From Takakia lepidozioides (Eukaryota > Streptophyta > Takakiopsida > Takakiales > Takakiaceae): a stretch of 60,000 nucleotides of DNA. Below the pieces are notes generated by a model. It did no database searches and was not told the DNA's origin. It saw nothing but the letters and a program-made list of their open reading frames with translations. The stretch spans positions 65,412,001-65,472,000 of the forward strand of contig CM060733.1 in the NCBI GenBank assembly GCA_030704615.1. The letters run 5' to 3'. Position 1 is the first letter of the stretch. The number at the start of each line of letters is the position of its first letter. The position numbers and the translations under genes were made by a program. Shown here in pieces: positions 10,390 to 20,739 of this stretch.

Positions 10390-10517
10390 TCACATTCCAA
10401 CTTCACATGACCCTATTTCCGTGCCTCCTAACCCTATTTCCGTGGACTCACAATGGTCTGCTCATGTTTTTTTTTTTTTCCGCTCATGCTCATGCCGCTC
10501 ATGAAATAGCAGCCCCC
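10390..10517. repeat. Right terminal region of the MULE derivative
   Basis: Contains ACCCTATTTCCGTGGACTCA, CTGCTCATG, a T-tract and CCGCTCATGCTCATGCCGCTCATGAAATAGC. The same order of motifs occurs at 47207-47374 and, inverted, at 52494-52658. Confidence 0.7.
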
Positions 10518-10525
10518 CCCTGCTG
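10518..10525. repeat. Target site duplication, right copy
   Basis: CCCTGCTG, pairs with 4701-4708. A run of C precedes it, so the exact element end is uncertain by a base or two. Confidence 0.8.
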
Positions 10526-11319
10526 CCCAGAACTCTACCAATGCTACTATGTGTCTCCTCCAACATTGTATCCGCTGCACTTTGGAATTCCTCCGGAGAC
10601 ATTTCTGCTGGTGGCGGCAGGGGCTGAGCAGCTTGAGCATCCCCAACTGGAGCTGCACTCGAGGGAATCTTTGCGGACAATTCTGCAATCGCAGAGGCCT
10701 CTTCCGGGCCTTCAGTGGTCAGGTCTTCCTCAACGGTGGTCAGGTCTTGCTGAGAACGTTGAGAGGCAGCACCCTCCTCCGGTACCAGATCGACGGTCGA
10801 TCCCATTGCCTTCGCTGCAGCAGAGACGCCCCCAACATCACCAGGCTGGAAATCAAGCAGGAACTGGGCTTCAGCTCGTGGAATCGGTTTTGTGGGAGAC
10901 TGCTCCGCCCTCCCCCTGATTGCCTTGTGCTTCCTCATTCTTGCAGGTGAAGGTGTCTGCTGCAATTGAATCTGCTTCATTCGCCTGGGTGGGGGGGAAA
11001 CGGCCTGGTCCGGTTCAGAAACAATTTGAAGGACGGGCTGCTTCTTCTTCGTCTTTGTTGGAGAAGGGCTAGACCCCTGCTGGCGATTCTCCATGACCTT
11101 TGAAGGCAAGTCGCTCTCTGGGGCTTTGAACTGCAAAGACTTGCCCTTGGAAGCCGCGTCCTTGAAACGCACAGGGCTAGGACCGGCAGGAAGACCCGTG
11201 CTCGTGGATCGGCTGGGTGTGCGTGCTGCAGCTAGCTCCACGGACTCTGCCTACGGCTCTTCGGATTCCTGCGATCCCTCCAGCACGTCCACCTTTCCGG
11301 TTAGGCATGCAAACATCTT
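10518..11319 (-). CDS. Methyltransferase-like gene, exon 2 first part, up to transposon insertion
   Basis: Starts after the acceptor CTGCAG. Contains in-frame TAG at 11253-11251; the arm B copy reads AAG/GAA there, so the stop is private to arm A. The encoded stretch is low-complexity (SPSPTKTKKK, PPPAEMSPEEF) and probably disordered. The reading frame runs into the transposon target duplication (10518-10525) and resumes exactly at 4700. Confidence 0.7.
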
Positions 11320-11424
11320 CTGCAGTCAAGTCTCCTAGCATACAGTCTAAGAATTGCAGAAGAAAAATGAGGCGGGTTTCGGTGCTCGATCAGCTGGCGA
11401 ATCCCGATAGCACGGAGCTCTCAC

Positions 11425-11595
11425 TGGTGGCTGGGTTGCCTGCGTAGCCTGATGCTGCGAGATGGCAATCTCCTCCTGTAGACGCATCTGCTTCCTCCCC
11501 TTCGGCATTGGCCTACGTCCGAAGTACAATTTTCGGAGTTTGCGACGATGTCTCTTCTCTGGTGCACGCACTCCCTCCCTCTCAGGTTCGAGCAT
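11425..11595 (-). CDS. Methyltransferase-like gene, exon 1 (arm A)
   Basis: ATG at 11595. The 57 codons are rich in Arg/Lys (RHRRKLRKLYFGRR), which could act as a nuclear or DNA-binding patch (inference). Donor CCA|GTGAGA at 11424, phase 0. This exon is open here, whereas the arm B copy carries TAG inside it. A diverged third copy lies at 54992. The start was chosen because all three copies keep this ATG and diverge upstream. Confidence 0.65.
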
Positions 11596-11929
11596 AAGAA
11601 TAATAGAGACAGGGAAAAGGGGCGAAGAGTGCAGATGGAAAGGGCGCGAGAGGGGTGACTGAGGAGACACGACAAAAGAAGATGAAACGGCGGTGATGCA
11701 CCACTTGGGTTCGAAAGGGTTGGAGGAAAGTGTCTCCTCGTGGGCTTTTATGTTATTACGAAATTCAAATCGTTCAGGATACGCCTGCCGTCCGAAAAAC
11801 AACCATCATTATCCAACGGTCAGGCCGCGCCGCCTCATGCCACTTCAGTCAGATAGAGTGCAGACATGTGCCGCAATTCCGTTGCTCCACGTGTTCACAT
11901 TTCAAGGCATTTCCGTCCAGCGTCCGATG

Positions 11930-13120
11930 AGTTGGAGTGAAAATGCAAATGCGGCGCCGCATTTCCGTTAAGTACCATCACGAAGCTACACATCCGTACT
12001 TGTTGGAAGAAAATGCGGCACCGGTGCGACTCGGACGGAAATGCGGTGCCGCATTTCTGTTCCTGTTGTTCATAATTCTCAATCAAAACGGAAATGCGGT
12101 ACCGCATTTCCAATCCACCTTCACATACCGTGCTTGCTGGATGGAAATGCGTTACCGCATTTCCATTTTGGAGAGTATGAAGGTCTCACCCGAGCGGAAA
12201 TGCGGTGCCGCATTTCCGTTCTGGCCTGTGAGGGAGGTGCGACTCGGATGGAAATGCCCTGCCGCATTTCAGTTCCGATGGTTCACGATTTTCAGTCAGA
12301 ACGGAAATGCGATACCGCATTTCCGTTCTATATAGTATAAATGTCTCAAGCAGTCGGAATTGCACTCGGCTCCATGCATCAGATACCAAACGGAAATGCG
12401 TCGCCGCATTTCCGTTCTGGAATGTCTGAATGTGCGACTCGGACGGAAATGCGGTGCCGCATTTCTGTTCCCGTTGTTCATAATTCTCAATCAAAACGGA
12501 AATGCGGTACCGCATTTCCGTTCCATCTTCACATACCGTGCTTGTTGGATGGAAATGCGTTACCGCATTTCCGTTCTGGAGAGTATGAAGGTCTCACCCG
12601 GGCAGAAATGCGGTGCCGCATTTCCGTTCTGGCTTGTGAGGGAGGTCCGACTCGGATGGAAATGCCCTGCCGCATTTCAGTTCCGATGGTTCACGATTTT
12701 CAGTCAGAACGGAAATGCAGTACCGCATTTCCGTTCTGGATAGTATGAATGTCTCAAGCGGTCGGAATTGCGCTGTCTCAAGCGGTCAGAATTGCACTCG
12801 GCTCCATGCATTAGATACAAAACGGAAATGCGGCGCCGCATTTCCATTCTGGAATGTCGGAAAGTGCGACTCGGACGGAAATGCGGTGCCGCATTTCCGT
12901 TCCACCTTCACATACCGTGCTTGCTGGATGGAAATGCGTTACCGCATTTCCGTTCTGGAGAGTGTAAAGGTTTCCCCCGGACGGAAACTCGGTGCCGCAT
13001 TTCCGTCGCTCTGGTGCATGACCAAGATGCAATACGGAAATGCGGCGCCGTATTTCCGTCCAGCAGCAATCGACAGAATCACTCCGGACGGAAATCTGAA
13101 ACCTCATTTCCGCATGCTGA
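11930..13120. repeat. Palindrome cluster between the two divergent genes of arm A
   Basis: About 17 GAAATGCGGTGCCGCATTTC-type hairpins spaced about 60-75 bp, with partly repeated spacers (for example TGAAGGTCTCACCCG, GTTCACGATTTTCAGTC). It separates the 5' ends of the methyltransferase-like gene (11595) and the transposase (13494). The arm B counterpart (40500-42370) has more units, so copy number has changed since duplication. Confidence 0.85.
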
Positions 13121-13493
13121 ACCTGAATGGGTTGCATTGTTCCGAAACAACAGAATTGTGGCCAGTCTTGATGAGCACAACTTGGTTGTCTGACCGTTTT
13201 AACTAACAGTACTGGCACTTGTCAGTGCGAACGTTCCTGTCTGCACCGAGAATACTGCTGGATCCACCCTTAGGAGAAACTGTCAGGAGATGTTATTTTG
13301 TCGCCGAATCGGCCATCATTGTCTAACTTACTGGCTATGGAATCACACCTCCCACCTTCATGCATGTAGCTTGAAACTATACTTTCCACTTCAATGTGCG
13401 ACTTCCAATCGTCGATGGACTCCGCATGGTGCCTGTGAGCCTTCGTCTGTCGCTATACTGAACCTCGCACTTGCCAACTTCGTACGGTCTTCC

Positions 13494-13979
13494 ATGGCTC
13501 CGAATTCCTACGCTATAGTTTGTTGTCCTCCGCAACTTGGGAGAGCCTGGATCCCAAACGAGGGAGGACTTTGCAGAGTGACTGAAACTTACCTTTGTTC
13601 CAAATTCAAGCTCAAACCGGGCACAGTTTATTTGGAAGAAGAAAGGAAGGATGTTCCTGGACAGGTTGACGAGACCATTGTCGTGCTAGGTAACGACGGA
13701 GGTTGCGGAATCGAATGGCACATACCCCCATCAGACACCATCCTGTACCGAGCTGTGGGAATGCCCATTCCTTTTCCGAATCAGTCGCTGCCCACACCAT
13801 CCACAAAGGAGTCCGGAAACCGACAAGCGGCCACTGCCAACAGAGAGGTATGCAACGATAATCATTCCCGACCTGGACCATCAAGACCCTCCATAGCTTC
13901 TCGGGTGGACGTATTCGACATTTCTGACGATGAAGATGAGTGCATTGAGGTCCCCATGTCCTCTGTGCGGGGAAGCTGA
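13494..13979 (+). CDS. MULE-type transposase gene, first exon (arm A)
   Basis: The ATG at 13494 is kept in arm B (40110, minus). Encodes an N-terminal domain with CGIEWHIPPSDTILYRAV and a linker ending DISDDEDECIE. A distant match (IVV, GG, I.W/F..P/S, L..RAV..P) lies at 52928-53227. The junction to the next exon was not resolved: the frame changes between about 13950 and 14019. Confidence 0.55.
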   Translation: MAPNSYAIVCCPPQLGRAWIPNEGGLCRVTETYLCSKFKLKPGTVYLEEERKDVPGQVDETIVVLGNDGGCGIEWHIPPSDTILYRAVGMPIPFPNQSLPTPSTKESGNRQAATANREVCNDNHSRPGPSRPSIASRVDVFDISDDEDECIEVPMSSVRGS

Positions 13980-14018
13980 GGTGCCTCAATCCCGCCTGCT
14001 TCCACTTTCTCTCCAAAG

Positions 14019-15145
14019 GAGGGCGGAGAAACGAGACGGATTGGATTGGCACAACGCATCATCCATTCATTGTCTCCAGCCAAGCTCCTGCGGGTACTTT
14101 CAAGTGCGCACATTGCAAAGAACCACCGACGTGCATGTCCATGTGCAGAGCCAAGCAATATTACGTTATCCATTTGCTCCCGGACTTGACTAGAGCTTGC
14201 ATACACGTTGGGGTCCACTGCCACCCCTTGGCGAGAGGCAACATGCGTGAGGCTGTGCAGGAAGCACACGACATCATAAAAGAAGAGGTGAAATTGAGCC
14301 CCGGAGCCAGACCAAAGCAGATTCAACTGAAGGCAGCCCACAAGATTGCTCTTGGCAAAATCATGTCTGAAGATGGTTCAGACCAAGTGCCCTTGAACGA
14401 AGAGGAGATGCTTGACCTGTTGGAGTCCGTCTCGCACGTTTGTAGTCCGAATGTGCGGAATCACATCGTATCTTGCAAGCGGGAGTTCGGCCGGGGGTCG
14501 GACATGCACTCAATCCTGGAGGTGAAACGAATGACTGGATATGACTACATCCAAGGTAGCAGGTTTCCAGGGCAAGGTAGCGAATCCGATCGTTGTTACA
14601 TTTTTAAAATGTCGACGTGTGGGCCTGGGAGTGGAGTCGACTTGGTCACTCGCATGACAACTGGAAACTTGTCGAATGCTTGGGTGATGTTTGATCACAT
14701 CAAGCGAATTACAAACCATCAGTGGGTGACTATGGGTGCGCATGTTTATGACTATCACTCCAAGAGGCTCATGACGATTGCAATCTGCGAGATGAAAGGG
14801 GAGGACACACAGTCGGAGATGCATCTGTGGGAGGGCATAAACGAGCAGATGGCAAGGGCGGGATTGCCAGAGCCCAATTTCAGGGGATTCATGGCAGACA
14901 ACGCTCAGGCCAACTGGGCAGCGGTGCGGCGTGTGTACGGTGAGGACCCCAATGTTCCAATAGAGGGGAAAGAGAGATCATGTGGATTCCATTGGATGCA
15001 GAGTCTATCCCACTACACTACCAAATTTGTTGCTAGCTCATTCCAGGCTGAACACCGTGTCATTTGTACGGCGTTGAAGGATGCACCCACATTTGATGAC
15101 GCGGAGGTTAAGTTTGCTATCATCGAGGCTTGGGGAACACGTCAG
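14019..15145 (+). CDS. MULE-type transposase gene, DDE-domain exon
   Basis: The open frame starts after AAAG at 14018 and ends at the consensus donor CAG|GTGCAG (15145). It encodes a small Cys/His cluster (FKCAHCKEPPTCMSMC) and then the catalytic core: HVYDYHSKRLMTIAIC (candidate first Asp), GFMADNAQANWAAVRRVYG (second Asp) and SCGFHWMQS, the C..H pattern following the second Asp in MULE transposases. The next exon supplies the third acidic residue. Function as cut-and-paste transposase is inferred from this order and the SWIM finger. Confidence 0.75.
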
Positions 15146-15320
15146 GTGCAGTGGAGACAACCAATCTGGGAGCCTTGCACAGCTGGTTGGGGTGGTGGCA
15201 TTTCCGGTATCGACAATTAAGACAGTACATGCGGGAGGTATGATGCTGTCACTTTCGTGCAATTGTCTTTCTATTACGGACCTTTCCATTGGTTCCTCAC
15301 CATTGTCTGTGTCCTTGTAG

Positions 15321-16406
15321 GAGCGGTGCTTGGATTCCGACACGGACATGCCGAACACGAATATGGCAGAATCAGTGCACTCCTCCTGGCGAGCGTCTTC
15401 TGCCGCACATCTGGTGGACGTAGTGACGGCCACAACGGAGGACATCGACAGGTCAATCATGCAGCAAGCCATGTACTACAAGTTCCTGAGCGGGAAACAA
15501 TGGGGCTTTGGGCCGGACAGGGAGGAATTGTTGGTGCGAACAGCTTCGAGGTCGAAGAATCCACTGAAATGGGCGACAACATTGCGAGAGAAGATCAAAG
15601 GGACGCCTCTGCACCGCAGAGGTGAGCACCTAGAGGGGGACGTCCGTACTCGCCCTGTGAGGCGGAGGATTGAAGAGGAACCCGGGTGCAAAGAGGATTC
15701 CCGGAGATCCGACAGGAACATTCGGACAGCACCTCGAGGGCCCGTCATGTTGCCGCACAATGTGTCTTCCAGCAGTGGAAGCCCAAGAAATTCCAGATCG
15801 CCATCGCCTTCAAGCGGGGATTCCGTGCGAGAAATTCCCACCGCTCGCTTGCCCCAGATTCCGCCCCCTGTTATGCAGTATGGCCAAGCCATTGTGGAGA
15901 CGACTGTGTCTACGTCACAGTGGAGAATTGCTCGCACAAAGCCGTCGTTTCGAGGCAGGTGTTCCGCAATTCGAGTGGATACACGGCAACGTTGTTTAGA
16001 GATGATAAGGAGGAATCCAGATGCTGCTGTCCCTGCTCCTACTTTTACAGGAAGATTTGTCCATGCAAAGTTTGCGGAGGCGACAACCACCCAGTTCTGG
16101 TTCTGCAGGCACGACATTATGACTTGCGTGTATGGAAAGCCCAAGTACGGCATACAAACAATGCCAGAGGCTCCCCCGGTGTGGCCGGTGGAACCAGGCT
16201 GCGATCTGAGTCAGGTTGAGGCCGACGCCCTTACCGCCGCAAGATTTCGGATGGTGCAGCGCACTGACGTCCCCAGACAACCATTTCCGCTTCCACAGCC
16301 TCCACCACCGACCCCTGTGAGAGCAAGAACAATGGGACTCGACAGCTCTAAGCATCCTACACACCGTTGGGGGAAACCGAAGAGGCGGCGACCTCCCTCA
16401 AAGTGA
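15321..16406 (+). CDS. MULE-type transposase gene, C-terminal exon with third acidic residue
   Basis: Acceptor CCTTGTAG|GAGCGG, phase 0 to the previous exon. NTNMAESVHSSWRA gives the candidate catalytic Glu. A long charged linker follows, then FWFCRHDIMTCVYGKPKYG, also seen as a cysteine-bearing segment. The frame must change between about 16316 and 16417 to reach the SWIM finger: either a short intron (donor CCT|GTGAGA) or a 1 bp indel near a G run at 16369. Confidence 0.65.
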   Translation, partial: ERCLDSDTDMPNTNMAESVHSSWRASSAAHLVDVVTATTEDIDRSIMQQAMYYKFLSGKQWGFGPDREELLVRTASRSKNPLKWATTLREKIKGTPLHRRGEHLEGDVRTRPVRRRIEEEPGCKEDSRRSDRNIRTAPRGPVMLPHNVSSSSGSPRNSRSPSPSSGDSVREIPTARLPQIPPPVMQYGQAIVETTVSTSQWRIARTKPSFRGRCSAIRVDTRQRCLEMIRRNPDAAVPAPTFTGRFVHAKFAEATTTQFWFCRHDIMTCVYGKPKYGIQTMPEAPPVWPVEPGCDLSQVEADALTAARFRMVQRTDVPRQPFPLPQPPPPTPVRARTMGLDSSKHPTHRWGKPKRRRPPSK

Positions 16407-16416
16407 ACGAGACAAG

Positions 16417-16749
16417 GATGGGGAATGCACTTCGGATGAACTGTACAATCCAGAGCTCGACAGAGTGCCCCCACCAGGCTTCGGGCGTGTGTATCAGATG
16501 GCCACGGCAGGCTCAGCTGTTCACAATGAGGTGTACACCATCACCATTTCAGAATTACCCACCTGCAATTGCACCGACTTTCAGATCATGGCGAACAAGG
16601 GGGCATCATACTGCCCTTGCAAGCATCTGTACTACGTGTACCTAAAGAGACTCCGGTGTAATTCCACAACTCATCACTTCATACATGCACCAGGGTTGAG
16701 CCCCCAAGAGGTGCACACTCTTCTGAATATGGATCCAGGGGACCAGTGA
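16417..16749 (+). CDS. MULE-type transposase gene, SWIM zinc-finger exon
   Basis: TCNCTDFQIMANKGASYCPCKH fits the SWIM pattern CxCx(n)CxH that closes many MULE transposases and FAR1-like proteins; the spacing between the two Cys pairs is typical. Stop TGA at 16749. No terminal inverted repeat was found downstream, so this end of the arm A element looks truncated. Confidence 0.65.
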   Translation, partial: DGECTSDELYNPELDRVPPPGFGRVYQMATAGSAVHNEVYTITISELPTCNCTDFQIMANKGASYCPCKHLYYVYLKRLRCNSTTHHFIHAPGLSPQEVHTLLNMDPGDQ

Positions 16750-17330
16750 CCTTGGCTTGCGGTCCCAACACAATGGTACGCCCATCTTTTTCGGATAGTA
16801 GAACTGTACTGCTGCAAGTAGTTCTGACTCTGGCCACAGAAAGGTCCGACTTATGTCTTGCCTACCAGTAACCTGTTTTGCTCGAACTAAGATAATACTA
16901 TGTCATTCACTCGTGTTTCCACGTGCATGTATTTTTGTGTGTTGGAGGGTTCCTATTTTTCTGCTCTCCCAAACTTTGCTTTCCTCATTCGACCCCCGGC
17001 AAGGAAATGCAGCGCCGCATTTCCAAGTAACGTCGTAGGTACTGGTATGTATCAGATTAATATCTATCAAGTATCAGGCTGAAGCCATGGAGTCTCTAAT
17101 CTGCTCTACATTACAACTCTACTGCTTGCATTCATCAAGCATCAACAGATCGTTCTCCTCCTACTCCGTGCTCTCCCTCCTCGCTCCTGGCTTTATCTTC
17201 ATCCATTGTTCTAACCGTTTCCCTCACTAACCGTCATCCGTGAACTAACATGTTTCATTCGCAGATGTTGTTCCCCACAGTCGTTCCCTGTCCTGCTATC
17301 CGTTCCCTATGGTCGTGACAGCTGTGTCAA
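16750..17330. other. Region without recognised gene
   Basis: Holds one isolated AAATGCAGCGCCGCATTT palindrome (about 16996-17013) and otherwise unremarkable pyrimidine-rich DNA. I looked for the CATGAAATAGC transposon terminus here and did not find it. Confidence 0.5.
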
Positions 17331-17655
17331 GCTGTGACTGGCTGTGTGAAACTGTGACGGGCTGTGACTAGCTGTGCGACTGTGTTGGGCTGTGTCGGGC
17401 TGTGTCGAGCTGTGACTGGCTGTGCGACTATGTCGGGCTGTGACGGGCTGTGTCAGGCTGTGACTGCATGTGCGACTGTGTTGGGCTGTGTGGCTGTGAC
17501 GGGCTGTGTTGGCTGTGACTGGCTGTGTTGGACTGTGACGGGCTGTGTTGACTGTGACTGGCTGTGTTGGCTGTGTCGGGCTGTGTTGGCTGTGACTGGC
17601 TGTGTTGGACTGTGACGGGCTGTGACGGGCTGTGATGGACTGTGTTGGGCTGTGT
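17330..17655. repeat. TGTGACGGGC/TGTGTTGGC minisatellite
   Basis: About 325 bp built from 10-11 bp steps of GGCTGTGACG, GGCTGTGTTG and variants, with higher-order units near 21 and 32 bp. Both strands are open because of the repeat; not a gene. Confidence 0.85.
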
Positions 17656-17906
17656 ATCTCTCCCCCTAAAGCCTATTGCTGTCACCCCTAAGGCTCCTGT
17701 TGGTCTCAGTCTGTGTAAAATTTAAGGGTACCCCACAGATCCCGTAAAAGCGTCTAAGTCCCAAGCAGTCCTCTAACATTTCCTGGCCAGGTTGATCAAG
17801 TGTTTTTTTCTGATTGTGTGAAGGAGCCAGGGTGGAAAGTCATCCTAGAGAAGAGCCCCCGAGCACGTAGAGTGGTTGCGACATATCAATTGATGTAAGT
17901 GAAGGA

Positions 17907-18122
17907 TTGTTAGCCCAACAAAGACTAGAGGAGACTCTGGTTACTGATGGCCCAACATGCAGCCGAGCGGTACCGGTTACTCCAGAGCAGGTGGCCTCCT
18001 TGTATCTCCGAGCACCCCGTATACGTGGTGATGTTGAGCCAACCCTTGGACAAGATCAAGTCTGTGATGAAGACAGTGATACATGTAGTGACCCAGACAT
18101 AGATGAGGATGATGAAGATTAG
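17907..18122 (+). CDS. Small open frame with acidic C-terminus, unknown
   Basis: 71 codons ending CSDPDIDEDDED. Acidic tails like this end other transposon proteins in the window, so it may be the last piece of a decayed element gene. No homology recognised and no upstream exon found. Confidence 0.25.
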   Translation: MLAQQRLEETLVTDGPTCSRAVPVTPEQVASLYLRAPRIRGDVEPTLGQDQVCDEDSDTCSDPDIDEDDED

Positions 18123-18469
18123 ATATGCGCGATTTGTGCACTCCAGTTATAGACCATGCATGATAGTTTAAGGTGGTAACACTCCCTTCGCATTCCCATT
18201 AAGATATCATGCTTGGACACTGGATTTTATGATCAATTATGGAGTGTTTTCCTTTCAGCACCCTTTATTCATTTGTTGTTGCAATTGGCTTTGGACCAAC
18301 CGTGCTGGTACCATTGCCATGGGTTCTGCCTGCAATGTTTTCTTGCCATGGATTCGGCACACGCCACGAAAGGCCATCCAGACCATCCTCTAGAAATGCT
18401 CCAATGTTGTTTCAAACATCTCCACATTGCAATGGATACAACACTGACATTAGATGAGTGAAAGGGAGA

Positions 18470-20148
18470 CTAGACCTCCAGCCAGCCGGCTTTCCCACAT
18501 CAAATTGAAGGGGATCTGTAGATTATAGATAACGGCTGTTGCCTTCTCAATGTCTTTTCCAATCACCTTTGCAATGAACCAGGGTATAAGATCCTTCAAA
18601 TCACAAGTTTGAGCATCACGCACAAGCCACTTACGGGGATAGAGTTTCCAATGCGAACCATTGGTCTTTTATTGATAGCATTGTTGTAAAATACATGGAC
18701 CAACATGGTCAATTTCGGGAATGACATATAGTACGCTTTCATGTACTATGTAAGCATGCAACTATGTACCAGTGACGTGGCTTGTTCGCCACTTAACCTG
18801 TTTGCCCATTCAGCCATCTCCACATTGTCATGGATTTTGCATGCTGGATTGTGAGGCCATCCACACCGTCCTCTGGAAATGCTATCATGGGGTTTCAGCT
18901 ATGTCCACATTTCCTTGGATTATGCCTGCACGAAGCAATGCCAACTGCATTCAGCACCCTCCACTTTATTATAGTATTGCAGCAACATTCAAAGCACTTC
19001 AATTTGTATCCATCGAAAACATCTAGGCTGGAAAAAGACATTGTTGCAGCAGAACTTAGGAAAGTACTTCTCCCCTTCCACTACACACGTGAAATGAAAG
19101 AAGCCAACCAACAGCATACCAGCCAAGAAAATATGAAACCAGCCAAGAAAAGAGCCAATATATGCAGTGAAGGTCGACACTAAATGAAACTTATCCAACA
19201 CTTACATTAGAGGAGGGAAGCTGAGTCTTACCTCCATAAGCTTGCCCACATCAAATTTGAGAGCTTTCATAATTTTTCCTTTCCGGTTGAATGAACTTGG
19301 CTACAAGATCCTTCAAATCACAAGTTTGAGCTTCACACACAATGAACTTACAGGGATTGAGCTTCCAATGCGAACCAGAAGTCTTATATTGATAGCATTG
19401 TTGTAAAACACATGGACCAACAATGACAGTCTCTGGAATGACATATAGTACAGTAATGACATCTAGTACAGCATGCCGCTTCCAGTTGACCATCTACCCA
19501 TGTAGGTTTCTTGTAACTATCCTTCCACAGGGAATCATAGGTAATGTGGAGCTTGAAATCCAGCCCTCTTGGATGAATCTGGACCCACACTCTATCCCTG
19601 CTCCTTCAGCTATCCATGCCTCAGACAGCCTACAATTCTACCAGCAAACACCCCAACCATACTGGTGTGGAGTTCTTCCCCAAAACACCCCAACCCTATT
19701 TATCACAATCTGAAATGCATCTGCTTCCCTCTGTAGTCCAACAGGCATTCGCCTTTTTGTCTCCATTGTCCCACCATTGGGGTCGGAAAGTGTTCACCCC
19801 AAAGCTTCTCCTCACCTCTATTATATGTTTTGGATACTCCCTGCTGCCACACTGGCAGTAACTTGCCAAAGTCACTCCAAACCACCACAGATCTACCCAA
19901 CGACCTAACTTACAGAATTCAATATGCATCTTGCGGCCGAGTCTGATGAGAGGGCAACACAGGCTGAAATAGGTTGAAGAAGAAGGTGCCCTACCACATT
20001 GTCCTTGACCTGTCCTGAGGATTTGACCGATGACCTCTTGTGTGTGCTGCTTGTGTCTGTAGTCAGGTAATGTCGGATTGGTCTGTGAGATCAAACCACT
20101 ACGGCGTAGATGAGTAGTCAGAGATTGAAACACGCTTGCTAAGACCAA
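18470..20148 (-). pseudogene. Decayed, duplicated coding segment of unknown family
   Basis: On the minus strand YVIPETVIVGPCVLQQCYQ and SHWKLNPCKFIVCEAQTCDL (about 19445-19310) recur about 710 bp away (about 18770-18590) as VGPCILQQCYQ, stop, SHWKLYPRKWLVRDAQTCDL. The second copy has an in-frame stop. Upstream minus frames (19590-19480, 19900-19703) may be earlier exons. The repeated, Cys-rich, broken copies suggest a transposon-derived gene; family not recognised. Confidence 0.4.
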
Positions 20149-20739
20149 GTTGACTCTCCCAAGAATGGCGAGATCGCTTCTCCTCGTCTCGTCTCCTCCT
20201 CCTCTTCTCCTTCGTGCATCATTTGCTCAACGCCTCCATCCCATGCCCCTGCATATCCTGCTATCATCGCGTTCCATTCCCTCAGCTATGTGGTATGGCG
20301 CAGGAGACAAAAAACGCCAAGTCCAGCCCTCCTTTCTGTTCACGATTACACTAATGGGCAACCTTATTAGTAATTTTTTAACTTTTTTAAACATAATGGG
20401 CAACCTTATTTGCATTATATGTGCCTTCAAAATGACACGTGTAGTGATGTAGTCGTATAAATAGAGCTCTGAAACCATCTTCAGTCATGGGGTCATAAGA
20501 TTCCATGAAACGTCGTCCACGTGTAGTCAAACATATCACACTAGTCATATAAACCATCCCTGTCATCATGGTCAACCAATGCTCCCTAACTTTCCGGAGT
20601 CATGTAGTGATAACCATTACTACAAAGTCATAAAACTAAAACTGTAATGCATTTCAGCGCTCTGTAGTCATGTACCTAGTGCAGTTTTATGACTCCGCCA
20701 AAGCCGTAGTCCTAAAAACGCTCATCTCTTGTAGTGATG

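Larger units (their letters stand above)
4709..10517. mobile_element. MULE-type deletion derivative, 5,809 bp, inserted in the methyltransferase-like gene
   Basis: Termini: GAGGTTAGCTATTTCATGAG on the left and, reversed, GGGGGCTGCTATTTCATGAG on the right, followed on both sides by CATGAGCGG-type repeats; about 38 bp of imperfect terminal inverted repeat. It is flanked by an 8 bp duplication (8 of 9 if one more base is counted), as for MULEs (9 bp typical) or hAT (8 bp). Inside are a transposase remnant (about 5290-5905), palindrome-rich tandem arrays (5.9-9.7 kb) and the last exon of a methyltransferase-like gene (9879-10295). No complete transposase, so non-autonomous. Confidence 0.8.
564..11595 (-). 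pseudogene. Methyltransferase-like transposon passenger gene, arm A copy (10 exons, interrupted by a MULE derivative)
   Basis: Exons read by eye (minus strand): 11595-11425, 11319-10518 plus 4700-4253 (one exon split by a transposon), 4140-3951, 3850-3566, 3526-3365, 3281-3064, 2917-1798, 1701-1437, 1334-1139, 1032-564. All introns are GT-AG and every junction keeps phase, giving 4,326 nt, about 1,441 residues. The N-terminus is basic and the middle is Ser/Pro/Lys-rich. Near residue 1042 there is DMIILDIPD, and near residues 1212-1240 VLDLICGTG followed by FAYEED. This is the motif order (IV, then I and II) of beta-class N4/N6 DNA methyltransferases, but the catalytic (D/N/S)PP(Y/W) is replaced by DIPD. 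The tail is acidic. Lesions seen: TAG in exon 2 (11253-11251) and the 5.8 kb insertion. The fold assignment is inference; the gene model is strongly constrained by phase. Confidence 0.75.

Noticed and set aside
12041-12748. Repeated frames with RISV/CGTAFPF/NAAPHF
   Set aside because: Translations of the AAATGCGG..CCGCATTT palindromes in all frames; the same peptides appear on both strands in every cluster.
17000-17330. Expected left terminus of the arm A element after the SWIM exon
   Set aside because: CATGAAATAGC or its complement is not present; left as truncated rather than forced.
17364-17615. Cys-rich open frame of 83 codons
   Set aside because: Product of the TGTGACGGGC minisatellite.
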